From: DASCNA01 sp036011305
GTDB taxonomy: Bacteria > Verrucomicrobiota > Lentisphaeria > Victivallales > GWF2-38-69
DNA length: 52,401 nucleotides
Direction: 5' to 3'
Assembly: GCA_036011305.1 (NCBI GenBank)
Contig: DASCNA010000265.1
Coordinates: forward strand, 1 to 52,401
Positions 42,861 to 50,854 of this stretch are shown here, in pieces; position 1 is the first letter of the stretch; each line of letters opens with the position of its first letter. The notes beneath the pieces were generated by a model. That model made no database searches and was not told the DNA's origin. It saw only the letters and a program-made list of their open reading frames with translations. Made by a program: the position numbers and the translations under genes.

Positions 42861-44498
42861 ATGGAAAGTGTGTTTTTGATGATAAAGAAAAAATATTTTT
42901 TTCTGGTTTTTCTGATACCTGTTTTTTTAATCTTCGGATGTTCTAAAAATGATACGAATGTATCTAAAGGCAATAAAAAAGGCATATTATATTTGGGAAA
43001 TGGTTCAGAACCGCAGGATTTAGATCCCCAGACTGTAACTGGTATTCCAGAATTAAGAATAGTTTCAGCACTATTTGAAGGGTTACTCTGTGAGAATCCT
43101 AAAACTTTAGAGCCTGAACCTGGTGTTGCTAAATCATGGACTATTGGTAAGAAAGGTTTGGTTTATACTTTCTTTTTAAGAAAAAATGCTGAATGGTCTG
43201 ACGGTACGCCTCTGACTGCTGAAGATTTTGTTTTTTCTTACAAAAGGATGCTATCTCCTTCATTGGCCGCTCAGAATGCATACATGCTTTACTGTATAAA
43301 AAATGCTGAAAGGTTTAATAAAGGTGAGATTAATGATTTTTCTGATGTAGGAATTAAAGCTGTCTCAGGTCATGTACTGCAGATTACGTTAAATAAACCA
43401 ATACCGTATTTTCTGTCACTAATTACTCATATGGCATGGTTTCCTATTGATAAAAAAAATATAGAAAAATATGGAGATATTACTCAACGCGGAACTAAGT
43501 GGACACTTCCCGGCAACTTAATTGGAAACGGCCCATTTAAATTAAAAAAATGGAATATTAATAAATCTATAACTGTTGTAAAAAATAAAAATTACTGGGA
43601 TGCTAAAAATGTAAAACTCAATGAAATCGTTTTTTATCCTTTCAATGACGCTCAAACTGAAGAAAGAGCTTTTAGATCCGGCCAACTTCATGTTACTTAT
43701 ACTGTACCAACCAGCAAAATAGGAGTTTACGAAAAGAAGAACCCTGGAATTATTAAAATTACTCCATATTTAGGTACATATTATCTAATATTTAATGTAA
43801 ATAAAAAACCATACAACAACCCCCTACTGCGTAAAGCATTATCACTGGCTGTGAATAGAGTAAATTTAGCAAAGTATGTGGTTAAGGGTGGAAGAATTCC
43901 AGCAGCAAGTTTTACCCCTCCGAACACTGCAGGATATACTGCAGATACAAAACTGGATTTTAATGTTCAAAAAGCTAAATATTTATTGACTGAAGCCGGT
44001 TATCCTGACGGGGAAGGACTCCCCGTTATTGAATTGACGTATAGTTCATCAGTCAGAAATAGAAGAATAGTTGAAGCTATTCAGGAAATGTGGGCTAAAA
44101 ATCTAAATGTTAAAACAAGTATTATCAATAAAGAGTGGAAAGTCTACCTGGATTCATTCAGAACCAGGGACTTTTCTATAGCAACAGCCAGTTGGATCGG
44201 AGATTATAATGATCCAGGTACATTTCTTGATCTCTGGGTTACAGGAGCAGGAAATAACAGAGCACGATGGTCAAATAAAGAGTATGACAAATTAATTGAA
44301 GATGCATCTGATACTCCAAATAGAAAATTAAGAAATAATTTTTTCAATAAAGCAGAAAAAATATTAATTAATCAGACTCCTATAATTCCTTTGTTTTATT
44401 ACACATCTTTAGCTCTGATTAAGCCGGAAGTAAAAGGATGGTATCCTAATATTCTGGATCACCACCCTCTTAAAAATGTATATTTAGAAGCAAATTAA
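42861..44498 (+). CDS. oppA: Oligopeptide ABC transporter binding lipoprotein (OppA-like)
   Basis: SBP family 5 binding protein that captures peptides in the periplasm. The 545-residue protein has a lipoprotein signal (KKKYFFLVFLIPVFLIFGC, lipid Cys27) and family motifs YLGNGSEPQDLDPQ, FFLRKNAEWSDGTPLTAEDF and GNGPFKL, ending with NIYL-like YLEAN. Met7 (42879) is a likelier start, because GGAAAG lies a suitable distance before it and the signal then opens MIKKKY. First gene of oppABC. Confidence 0.92.
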   Translation: MESVFLMIKKKYFFLVFLIPVFLIFGCSKNDTNVSKGNKKGILYLGNGSEPQDLDPQTVTGIPELRIVSALFEGLLCENPKTLEPEPGVAKSWTIGKKGLVYTFFLRKNAEWSDGTPLTAEDFVFSYKRMLSPSLAAQNAYMLYCIKNAERFNKGEINDFSDVGIKAVSGHVLQITLNKPIPYFLSLITHMAWFPIDKKNIEKYGDITQRGTKWTLPGNLIGNGPFKLKKWNINKSITVVKNKNYWDAKNVKLNEIVFYPFNDAQTEERAFRSGQLHVTYTVPTSKIGVYEKKNPGIIKITPYLGTYYLIFNVNKKPYNNPLLRKALSLAVNRVNLAKYVVKGGRIPAASFTPPNTAGYTADTKLDFNVQKAKYLLTEAGYPDGEGLPVIELTYSSSVRNRRIVEAIQEMWAKNLNVKTSIINKEWKVYLDSFRTRDFSIATASWIGDYNDPGTFLDLWVTGAGNNRARWSNKEYDKLIEDASDTPNRKLRNNFFNKAEKILINQTPIIPLFYYTSLALIKPEVKGWYPNILDHHPLKNVYLEAN

Positions 44499-44546
44499 AA
44501 TTATAGCCAACAGTGTTTGTATTTATGATGAAAGCTATGTTTTTAA

Positions 44547-44581
44547 ATTAATAATTAACCATTAATAATTAACCATTAATA
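44547..44581 (+). repeat. 14-bp tandem repeat before oppB
   Basis: ATTAATAATTAACC occurs twice in a row and then ATTAATA leads into the oppB ATG at 44582. The repeat fills the place where a ribosome site should be, so no Shine-Dalgarno is present. Copy-number change by slippage could alter the distance from oppA to oppB. Confidence 0.85.
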
Positions 44582-45502
44582 ATGTTCTTTTTTATATCAA
44601 AACGTATTATACATGTCATACCGGTATTAATTATTGTAGCCTCTATAACTTTTTTCCTGATAAGGATTGCTCCAGGAGGACCTTTCAGTACGGAAAAAAG
44701 TGTTACACCTGAAGTACTTGCTCATTTAAACAGTCATTATGGATTAGATAGACCGATATATATCCAGTATCTTGAATATATGAAGAACTTGTTAAAAGGA
44801 GATCTTGGACCTTCTTTTGAATATCCCAACAGAACTGTAAATGAAATGATTGCAAATGCTTTTCCTGTATCTTTGGAGTTAGGTTCTATGGCCATGGCTT
44901 TTGCACTTATTATAGGCATTATTTTTGGTATAATAGCTTCGACTAAACCTAATAATTTAAGAGATTATTTCAGTATGTCTTTTGTCATGTTAGGGATTTG
45001 TATACCGGCTTTTGTTTTAGGTCCTGTTTTGATATGGATTTTTGCGATAAGATTGAACTGGTTTAATGTTTCAGGTTGGAGTACACCGAGTGATTATGTA
45101 CTGCCCATAATAACATTAGGTGCAGTGTATGCTGCTAATATAGCCAGATTAAGTAGAGGAGGGATGCTGGAAGTGCTTTCTCAAGATTATATAAGAACAG
45201 CCAGGGCAAAAGGGATTTCTGAAAAATTTGTTATAATCAGGCATTCTTTGAAAGGCGGGCTACTTTCGGTAGTTTCATATATCGGACCAGCAATAGCAGG
45301 ATTGATTACTGGTTCATTTGTCGTTGAAATAATATTTCAGATACCCGGACTGGGGAGATTATTCGTGCTGGCTGCTTTTAACAGAGATTATACCATGATA
45401 ATGGGAACAGTGCTGTTTTATGCGCTAATGATTGTAATTTTAAATTTAATTGTCGATATAATTCAAATTTTATTAGACCCCAGAAGGTCTTTTAATGAAT
45501 AA
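44582..45502 (+). CDS. oppB: Oligopeptide ABC transporter permease (OppB-like)
   Basis: First of the two inner-membrane permeases. The 306-residue protein has six helices and the Opp/Dpp permease signature RIAPGGPF (about 28-35), YIRTARAKGISEKFVIIRHSLK (EAA-type loop that meets the ATPase; YIRTARAKGISE) and VEIIFQIPGLGRLF. It lies between oppA and oppC; the upstream tandem repeat replaces a ribosome site. Confidence 0.93.
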   Translation: MFFFISKRIIHVIPVLIIVASITFFLIRIAPGGPFSTEKSVTPEVLAHLNSHYGLDRPIYIQYLEYMKNLLKGDLGPSFEYPNRTVNEMIANAFPVSLELGSMAMAFALIIGIIFGIIASTKPNNLRDYFSMSFVMLGICIPAFVLGPVLIWIFAIRLNWFNVSGWSTPSDYVLPIITLGAVYAANIARLSRGGMLEVLSQDYIRTARAKGISEKFVIIRHSLKGGLLSVVSYIGPAIAGLITGSFVVEIIFQIPGLGRLFVLAAFNRDYTMIMGTVLFYALMIVILNLIVDIIQILLDPRRSFNE

Positions 45503-45508
45503 TGCTAT

Positions 45509-46411
45509 ATGAATGTTTCAAAACAGAAAATTGATGGTCATGATATAGGTGATTACACAGAGAAAGGAACCTCTCTATGGGTAGAGGCTTGGCACAGGCT
45601 TAGATCGAACAAACTGGCTCTTTTGGGACTCATTATAATTATATTACTGCTCATAGTGTCTATACTTGGGCCTTTTTTAGCCAAGTACAATTATTTTCAA
45701 CAGAACCTGGTTCTTGGAGCTTCTGCTCCTTCATTCGAACATTGGTGCGGTACCGATATGCTTGGAAGGGATTTACTTGTCAGAATTATGTACGGCACCA
45801 GAGTATCACTGGCTGTTGGCATATGTGCTACATTAGTTTCATTAACTATTGGAGTTTTTTACGGGGCTGTTTCCGGGTATTCAGGAGGAAGAACTGATGC
45901 ATTAATGATGCGTTTTGTTGATATAATGTATGCTTTACCGTTTACTATGCTGGTTATAATTCTAATGGTGTGGTTTGGACGGAATTTTATTCTGATATTT
46001 GTAGCTATAGGTATTATAGAATGGCTTACAATGGCTAGAATTGTCAGGGGAGAAGTTTTATCATTAAAAAAAATGGAATTCATTGATGCTGCAAAGGCTA
46101 TAGGCTTATCCAAAAGAAAAATTATCTGCCGTCATGTTATCCCGAATATCTTAGGTGTAGTTATAGTTTATGCCACATTAACTATTCCCAGAGTTATGAT
46201 GATAGAGGCCTTTCTAAGCTTTTTGGGCCTCGGCATTCAGCCACCTATGAGCTCTCTGGGATTATTGATTAGAGATGGGGCGCAGGTAATGGAAGAGTAT
46301 CCATGGATGCTTTTCTTTCCGGGTATTATATTTTCTATTTCTCTCTTTGCATTTAATTTTGTAGGAGACGGGTTAAGAGATGCAATTGATCCAAAGATGA
46401 ACAAGAAATAA
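45509..46411 (+). CDS. oppC: Oligopeptide ABC transporter permease (OppC-like)
   Basis: Second permease of the peptide importer, 300 residues. It has an N-terminal soluble segment, six helices, WCGTDMLGRDLLVRIMYGTRVSL (the GTD..GRD motif that opens OppC periplasmic loops; seen as GTDMLGRDLLVR), the EAA loop MEFIDAAKAIGLSKRKIICRHV (FIDAAKAIGLSKR) and ends GDGLRDAIDPKM. It begins 6 bp after oppB. No oppD or oppF ATPase follows, so the ATPases must be encoded elsewhere or shared. Confidence 0.93.
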   Translation: MNVSKQKIDGHDIGDYTEKGTSLWVEAWHRLRSNKLALLGLIIIILLLIVSILGPFLAKYNYFQQNLVLGASAPSFEHWCGTDMLGRDLLVRIMYGTRVSLAVGICATLVSLTIGVFYGAVSGYSGGRTDALMMRFVDIMYALPFTMLVIILMVWFGRNFILIFVAIGIIEWLTMARIVRGEVLSLKKMEFIDAAKAIGLSKRKIICRHVIPNILGVVIVYATLTIPRVMMIEAFLSFLGLGIQPPMSSLGLLIRDGAQVMEEYPWMLFFPGIIFSISLFAFNFVGDGLRDAIDPKMNKK

Positions 46412-46504
46412 CTCATATTGATATACTCTATTTAAACATAAAGGATAAAATTGCAGAGAAATAGATTGTTTGCATGATTATTGAATGATTTTAGTGTTAT
46501 AAAA

Positions 46505-46924
46505 TTAAGGTATCTCGTAATTAATCCATAAAAAATATATCAATAAAACTGTGCCGATAATGTTAAGAATACCCCATCCAATAAATCCCATTTCTATATA
46601 GGAAAATGGATTATTCATATAAATAAAGAATAAAAGAATTATTAGACAACAAAAAATCAGTTTAATTTTTTGTTGTCTAATAAACTTATGAATACAGGTT
46701 ATTACGCCAAGGGCAAATAACATTATAAGTGAGATAAACAATATAAGCCTTATTATTGAAAATATGGCATAATGATGATAGGCAATAAAAGCTTTTCCAG
46801 GTGAAAAATCAAAAATGGCTACAATTACATTGGATAATGCTAAAAGTATAAAACATAGAATGCTAATACTACAGAAAATAGTAATGGTAAATTTATTTGT
46901 TTTTGAGAAAAACTGTTTAGACAT
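46505..46924 (-). CDS. Small membrane protein, four helices, unknown function
   Basis: The 139-residue protein has a basic N-terminus and four hydrophobic helices (about 14-37, 52-77, 88-104, 112-135), with a small loop RQQK between helices 2 and 3. No family is recognised. It contains a perfect 19-bp inverted repeat in the DNA covering this loop and the start of the third helix. It lies downstream (on the minus strand) of the MerR-type regulator and may share its transcript; 97 bp separate them. Confidence 0.6.
   Translation of the reverse strand: MSKQFFSKTNKFTITIFCSISILCFILLALSNVIVAIFDFSPGKAFIAYHHYAIFSIIRLILFISLIMLFALGVITCIHKFIRQQKIKLIFCCLIILLFFIYMNNPFSYIEMGFIGWGILNIIGTVLLIYFLWINYEIP
46639..46683. 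repeat. Perfect 19-bp inverted repeat inside a coding region
   Basis: TTATTAGACAACAAAAAAT (46639-46657) is followed, after the 7-base loop CAGTTTA, by its exact reverse complement ATTTTTTGTTGTCTAATAA (46665-46683). It would form a long hairpin on either strand. Random codon choice does not produce 19 paired bases easily, so it is either an inserted palindromic element or an RNA structure under selection. Confidence 0.9.
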
Positions 46925-47021
46925 CTAATATTCTCCCATATACATTTACCTAATTTTATTTATTATAACATGGAAATGAAAGAATTTGTTATGTATTTGT
47001 ATTTTATTAGCAAGTAGAAAT

Positions 47022-47426
47022 TTACGACGAATGTCTTTTTAGGTATTTCAATATAGCACATTTGCTCATAGATGTTTTACTACACTCTTTTGTTAACCTT
47101 TCAAGAGCCCGCTGTATTTCATGTAATAATTTGATTTTATTTTTTATCTGAATGGTTTTTTCTTCTGCCATTTTAAAAATATCCTGGCAGCTTATTGAAC
47201 TGCTGTCACTGATCATCATCAGTTCTTTTATTTCATTTAAAGTAAAACCGATATTTTTAGCATTGCGAATGAATTGGATCTGCTGAACTATTTCTTCTGT
47301 ATAGGCTCTATATCCATAATTATTGCGGCTAGGCTCATCTATTAGACCATTACGTTCATAAAAACGAATAGTTTCAATGTTAACTCCAATTATTTTTGCA
47401 ACTTTGCCTATAGTTAACGTTTCCAT
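47022..47426 (-). CDS. MerR-family thiol/metal-responsive regulator
   Basis: The 134-residue protein starts TIGKVAKIIGVNIETIRFYERNGLI, the classical MerR HTH (shown by IGKVAKIIGV and ETIRFYERNGL). After the dimer helix there are Cys80, Cys115 and Cys123. The gap Cys80 to Cys115 is 35, the same as for MerR (82-117) and PbrR/ZntR-type sensors (79-114), and the second gap is 8 against 9 in MerR. So it is likely a sensor for a soft or transition metal. MerR-type regulators bind between -35 and -10 boxes with long spacers; a candidate dyad lies at 47997-48014. It is downstream of a secreted Cys protein and close to an RND pump. Confidence 0.85.
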   Translation of the reverse strand: METLTIGKVAKIIGVNIETIRFYERNGLIDEPSRNNYGYRAYTEEIVQQIQFIRNAKNIGFTLNEIKELMMISDSSSISCQDIFKMAEEKTIQIKNKIKLLHEIQRALERLTKECSKTSMSKCAILKYLKRHSS

Positions 47427-47477
47427 AAAATTTTACCGGTTTAAATATAATATTTAATTGTTTTAATTCATTAATTT

Positions 47478-47936
47478 TTATACAGAGTAAGTATTACTAT
47501 CATCAATTCTTTTTGTTAAAATATTGTGAATATGAATTATAGCTTGATCATTTTTCATTTCTTTAAATTTTATAATACTGCTTACTTTATTAAATGATTC
47601 GTTCTTGTATATATAATATGGTAAATCTAGTTGTAGTACAATATTACAAGGAGATATTATTGTGCCTGAATAAATATTATCATCATTCATTATTTCATAT
47701 TTAATCTGCTTCTGCATGTCTAAATAATTTTTTATTGATGCAGTAGTAAAATTACAATCCGGATTAATTTTAAACATTTTGTTTATATCGGTAAAAGCCA
47801 GCTGATTGTTTGACTGTGTCATCAATTCTATATTCACATTGATGGTTTTATTATAAAGTTTATTACAGTTTTTGTCCATGGCATATATTCCAACTGCAAA
47901 TAGAAGTGTGAAAATAAGAATAAGTAATTTTTTCAT
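47478..47936 (-). CDS. Secreted Cys-containing protein, unknown function
   Basis: The 152-residue protein has a clear signal peptide (KKLLILIFTLLFAVGIYA) and a mature part of about 133 residues with three Cys (24, 61, 97), one of which must stay free or bind a ligand. It is Asn/Ile/Lys-rich and probably beta-rich. GGAGG six bases before the ATG is an excellent ribosome site. It is the first gene of a minus-strand group with the MerR regulator, so it may bind metal or thiol-reactive toxin in the periplasm; that is inference only. Confidence 0.65.
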   Translation of the reverse strand: MKKLLILIFTLLFAVGIYAMDKNCNKLYNKTINVNIELMTQSNNQLAFTDINKMFKINPDCNFTTASIKNYLDMQKQIKYEIMNDDNIYSGTIISPCNIVLQLDLPYYIYKNESFNKVSSIIKFKEMKNDQAIIHIHNILTKRIDDSNTYSV

Positions 47937-47996
47937 CCTGTACCTCCTAAATTAATTACTAATTATTTATTAATCTTGTTAATAATTAATTTAATG

Positions 47997-48014
47997 CCTG
48001 TACCATTATACAGG
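47997..48014. promoter_or_regulatory. Operator dyad between the secreted-protein/MerR group and RND genes
   Basis: CCTGTA-N6-TACAGG is a perfect dyad in the divergent spacer. On the minus strand it lies between TTGCCC and TAAATT with a 19-base spacer, as in MerR-controlled promoters. The same strand also offers TTTTCA-N17-TATAAT within the dyad, an ordinary promoter, so the exact promoter is unsure. Confidence 0.5.
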
Positions 48015-48182
48015 GCAAATGCTGAGTTGAAAAAACATGTAAAATATTTTTTTTGCAATTAATAGAATGTTGATAAAGTTTAAGTAAAACAAGTGCATAG
48101 GAATATATTTAATATATAATCTATAATAGAAGGTTTCCGCATAAAGTATAAATTGTGGTTTTATAGATTTGGAGTAAATACT

Positions 48183-49427
48183 ATGCAAAACAATCCTTTC
48201 CTTAAATATAAATGTTTATATTTGCTTATTTCTGTAATGTTGGTTTTTGTTGTGTCATGTGACAATAAAATGAAAATGCCTGAGAAAGAAATAAAACGTG
48301 TAAAGGTGGCCAAAGCAATTGTTCAGGATATACCGGTTTATGTTGATACCTTTGGATATTTGACTTCAGAACATAATGTGAACATAGTTTCACAGGTCAC
48401 AGGTGAATTAACACAAATCCATTACGAGGAAGGTGATCATGTTAAAAAAGGCGATATTCTCTATACAATATATAAAGCCCCATATGAAGCGCTTCTAAAT
48501 AAAGCTAAAGCTTCCCTGAAGTCTCTTGAATCAGAAAAAAAATACCAGGCTTATGTAGTTAGCAAGGATAGAATCCCGGCCAGAACAGGAGCAATAGCAT
48601 TACAGGATTTCCTGAAATACCTTACTCAACTTGCTGTACTTGAATCTAAAATAGAGTTGACCAAATCTGAAATATGGCAGTATCAGATAGATCTGAACTG
48701 GTGTGATATCAGATCACCGATAGACGGAGTTACAGGTAAAAAAATGATTGATGTCGGTAATGTGGTAAGCTCAGATGATGAACAGGCAATTCTTGTTAAT
48801 GTGAAATCTCTTGATCCTCTTTTTATAGATTTTACTATACCTGAAAAAAATCTTTATAATTTAAAAAGGTCATTTAAAAAGGGTGAGCAGAAGATTGTTC
48901 TTGAGACAGAACAATTTGGTGTTTCGGAAGATAATCCCCAAAAGGTGCACATTGGATATTTACAGTTATATGACAACTATGTAAATAATGAAACAGGTTC
49001 TATTTCCTTACGTGGCACCGTAAGAAACCCTAATATGCTACTGTGGCCTGGGCAATATGTAAAAGTAAGATTAATTCTTTTTACGAAGAAAAATCAGCTT
49101 CTAGTCCCTTTCAGATCAGTAAAACAGGGGCTTAAAGGATACTATCTTTATATTATAAGAAACAATAAAGCTATAGTAAAATGGGTAAAATCTGGTCAGA
49201 GAGAAAGTGAATGGATTGTAATAGAAAATAAAGATGATTTTATTAAACCCGGTGATAATATTGTCACAGTTGGAATTCACAATCTTCAACCGGGTGATAA
49301 TGTTAAAATACTGAAGAAAACTTCCCAGTTTTTACCACTTAAAATTCCGGAATATTATTTCAATGATGATCTAACTTTGGATAAGAAACAAAAGCGTAGC
49401 AAGAAGAATACAGGAAAGAAAAAATGA
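48183..49427 (+). CDS. RND efflux periplasmic adaptor lipoprotein
   Basis: Membrane-fusion protein linking an RND pump to an outer-membrane channel. The start at 48183 (GGAG eight bases upstream) is better than the longer frame at 48153 and gives 414 residues with a lipobox ending VVSC (Cys26). Then come a lipoyl domain (SQVTGELTQIHYEEGDHVKKGD at about 76-97, shown by TGELTQIHYEEGDHVKKGD), a helical hairpin, the second lipoyl half (DIRSPIDGVTGKKMIDVGNVV), the beta barrel with LWPGQYVKVRLIL, and a basic C-terminus. It overlaps the pump gene by four bases (ATGA). No TolC homologue is in the window. Confidence 0.92.
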   Translation: MQNNPFLKYKCLYLLISVMLVFVVSCDNKMKMPEKEIKRVKVAKAIVQDIPVYVDTFGYLTSEHNVNIVSQVTGELTQIHYEEGDHVKKGDILYTIYKAPYEALLNKAKASLKSLESEKKYQAYVVSKDRIPARTGAIALQDFLKYLTQLAVLESKIELTKSEIWQYQIDLNWCDIRSPIDGVTGKKMIDVGNVVSSDDEQAILVNVKSLDPLFIDFTIPEKNLYNLKRSFKKGEQKIVLETEQFGVSEDNPQKVHIGYLQLYDNYVNNETGSISLRGTVRNPNMLLWPGQYVKVRLILFTKKNQLLVPFRSVKQGLKGYYLYIIRNNKAIVKWVKSGQRESEWIVIENKDDFIKPGDNIVTVGIHNLQPGDNVKILKKTSQFLPLKIPEYYFNDDLTLDKKQKRSKKNTGKKK

Positions 49428-50854
49428 AATTTTCTGAATTTTTCATCAAAAATCCTGTTCCTACATTAATAACTTTTATAGGAGTTCTCGTTTTTGGCTT
49501 ATTGGCCTATAAGAATATGCCTATAGCCGAAATGCCTCTTGTAAATGTTCCGGTTATTACAGTTAATGTATCATACCCTGGGGCTTCTCCTGAAATGATG
49601 ACTGAAGCCATTGCAAATCCTATCCAGAATGAATTAGTCAGAATCCCAGGCATTAGAACAATGTTGGCAACTAATACCCAGGGGGCAACCCAGATATTCT
49701 GTACATTTGATCTTAATAAAACTGTAACTGATGTAGCACCTGATGTCCAGAATGCTCTATGGGAAGCTCAGAGCAACCTTCCAAAACTTCCTAATCCTCC
49801 TACTTATCAGAAATATAATCCATCAAATGCTCCTATTTTATATATTCAATTTAGATCTTCAACTTATTCAAGTCATGAACTTTATGATATTATGTATACC
49901 CAGGTTGGCAGAAGAATTAATATGGTTGAAGGAGTTTCTGAAGTAACAACTTTAGGGAATCCATCTGCGGCCATAATCAATCTAGATCCAAATAAAATGG
50001 CATCTTATAATATTGGATTTAGAGAATTAGCGAAATTTTTAATGAATAGTTCAAAGGCAATACCCGGAGGAAATATAAACGGTAACCTCAAGACCTGGGC
50101 GATCAAACTTAATGGACAGCTGAGAAATGCAGAAGAGTATAATAATCTGATAGTCAAATATCAAGGTGGAACACCAATCAGAATATCAGATATTGGAAAT
50201 GCTAATATTTCGACTACTAATGATTACTTTCGAGCAACTTTTTTCACAGATGGCAAGTTAAAGGCGCTAATGCCGAGTGTGTTGATTATAAGAGCTGAAC
50301 AGGGTGCTAACGCAGTAAAAGTTTCAAAGCGGTGTACTGATTTATTGAAAAAAATTAAGAAACAGCTGCCGAAAGGAATGGAAGTATTAGTTCTATATAA
50401 CAGGGCCCCAAGTATAATAGCTGCAGTTAATACAGTTAAAGCTACAATGTATACTGCATTTGCTCTTGTATGCTTAGTTATATTTTTATTTCTTGGTCGT
50501 TTAAAAGATATGATTATTCCTGCAATAGCCTTACCGTTAGCTATTATCGCTGGGTGTATTGTGTTTTATCTACTGGATTTTACTTTTGATTCCATGTCAC
50601 TGATGGCTTTAACATTAGCTATTGGATTCTGTATCGATGACGCAGTCGTAGTGTTGGAAAACACAGTACGTTTAATAGAAAGTGGATTAACTCCAATTGA
50701 AGCTTCTAAAGAAAGTGTTAAAGAAATAACAGGAACCGTGCTTTCAATGACTTTGTCGCTGGTTACGGTTTTTATTCCGCTGGTTTTTATGGCTGGAATT
50801 GTTGGAGAAACTTTTAAAGAATTCGCATTAACTGTTATCATAACTGTAGTGTGA
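49424..50854 (+). CDS. RND efflux permease, N-terminal half before an in-frame TGA
   Basis: HAE1-type RND proton antiporters are inner-membrane trimers of about 1,030 residues that export drugs or other toxic compounds. This reading covers 476 residues: the first helix (KNPVPTLITFIGVLVFGLLA), the first periplasmic porter domain (AEMPLVNVPVITVNVSYPGASPE), and helices 2-5 with GFCIDDAVVVLENTVR, which contains the proton-relay Asp-Asp pair. It ends VIITVV-TGA in the middle of helix 6. The next codon continues the family sequence (SGIISLTLTPMMC), so the stop interrupts an otherwise intact gene. No frame shift is involved; the stop is one base away from a hydrophobic codon such as TTA. Confidence 0.9.
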   Translation: MKFSEFFIKNPVPTLITFIGVLVFGLLAYKNMPIAEMPLVNVPVITVNVSYPGASPEMMTEAIANPIQNELVRIPGIRTMLATNTQGATQIFCTFDLNKTVTDVAPDVQNALWEAQSNLPKLPNPPTYQKYNPSNAPILYIQFRSSTYSSHELYDIMYTQVGRRINMVEGVSEVTTLGNPSAAIINLDPNKMASYNIGFRELAKFLMNSSKAIPGGNINGNLKTWAIKLNGQLRNAEEYNNLIVKYQGGTPIRISDIGNANISTTNDYFRATFFTDGKLKALMPSVLIIRAEQGANAVKVSKRCTDLLKKIKKQLPKGMEVLVLYNRAPSIIAAVNTVKATMYTAFALVCLVIFLFLGRLKDMIIPAIALPLAIIAGCIVFYLLDFTFDSMSLMALTLAIGFCIDDAVVVLENTVRLIESGLTPIEASKESVKEITGTVLSMTLSLVTVFIPLVFMAGIVGETFKEFALTVIITVV

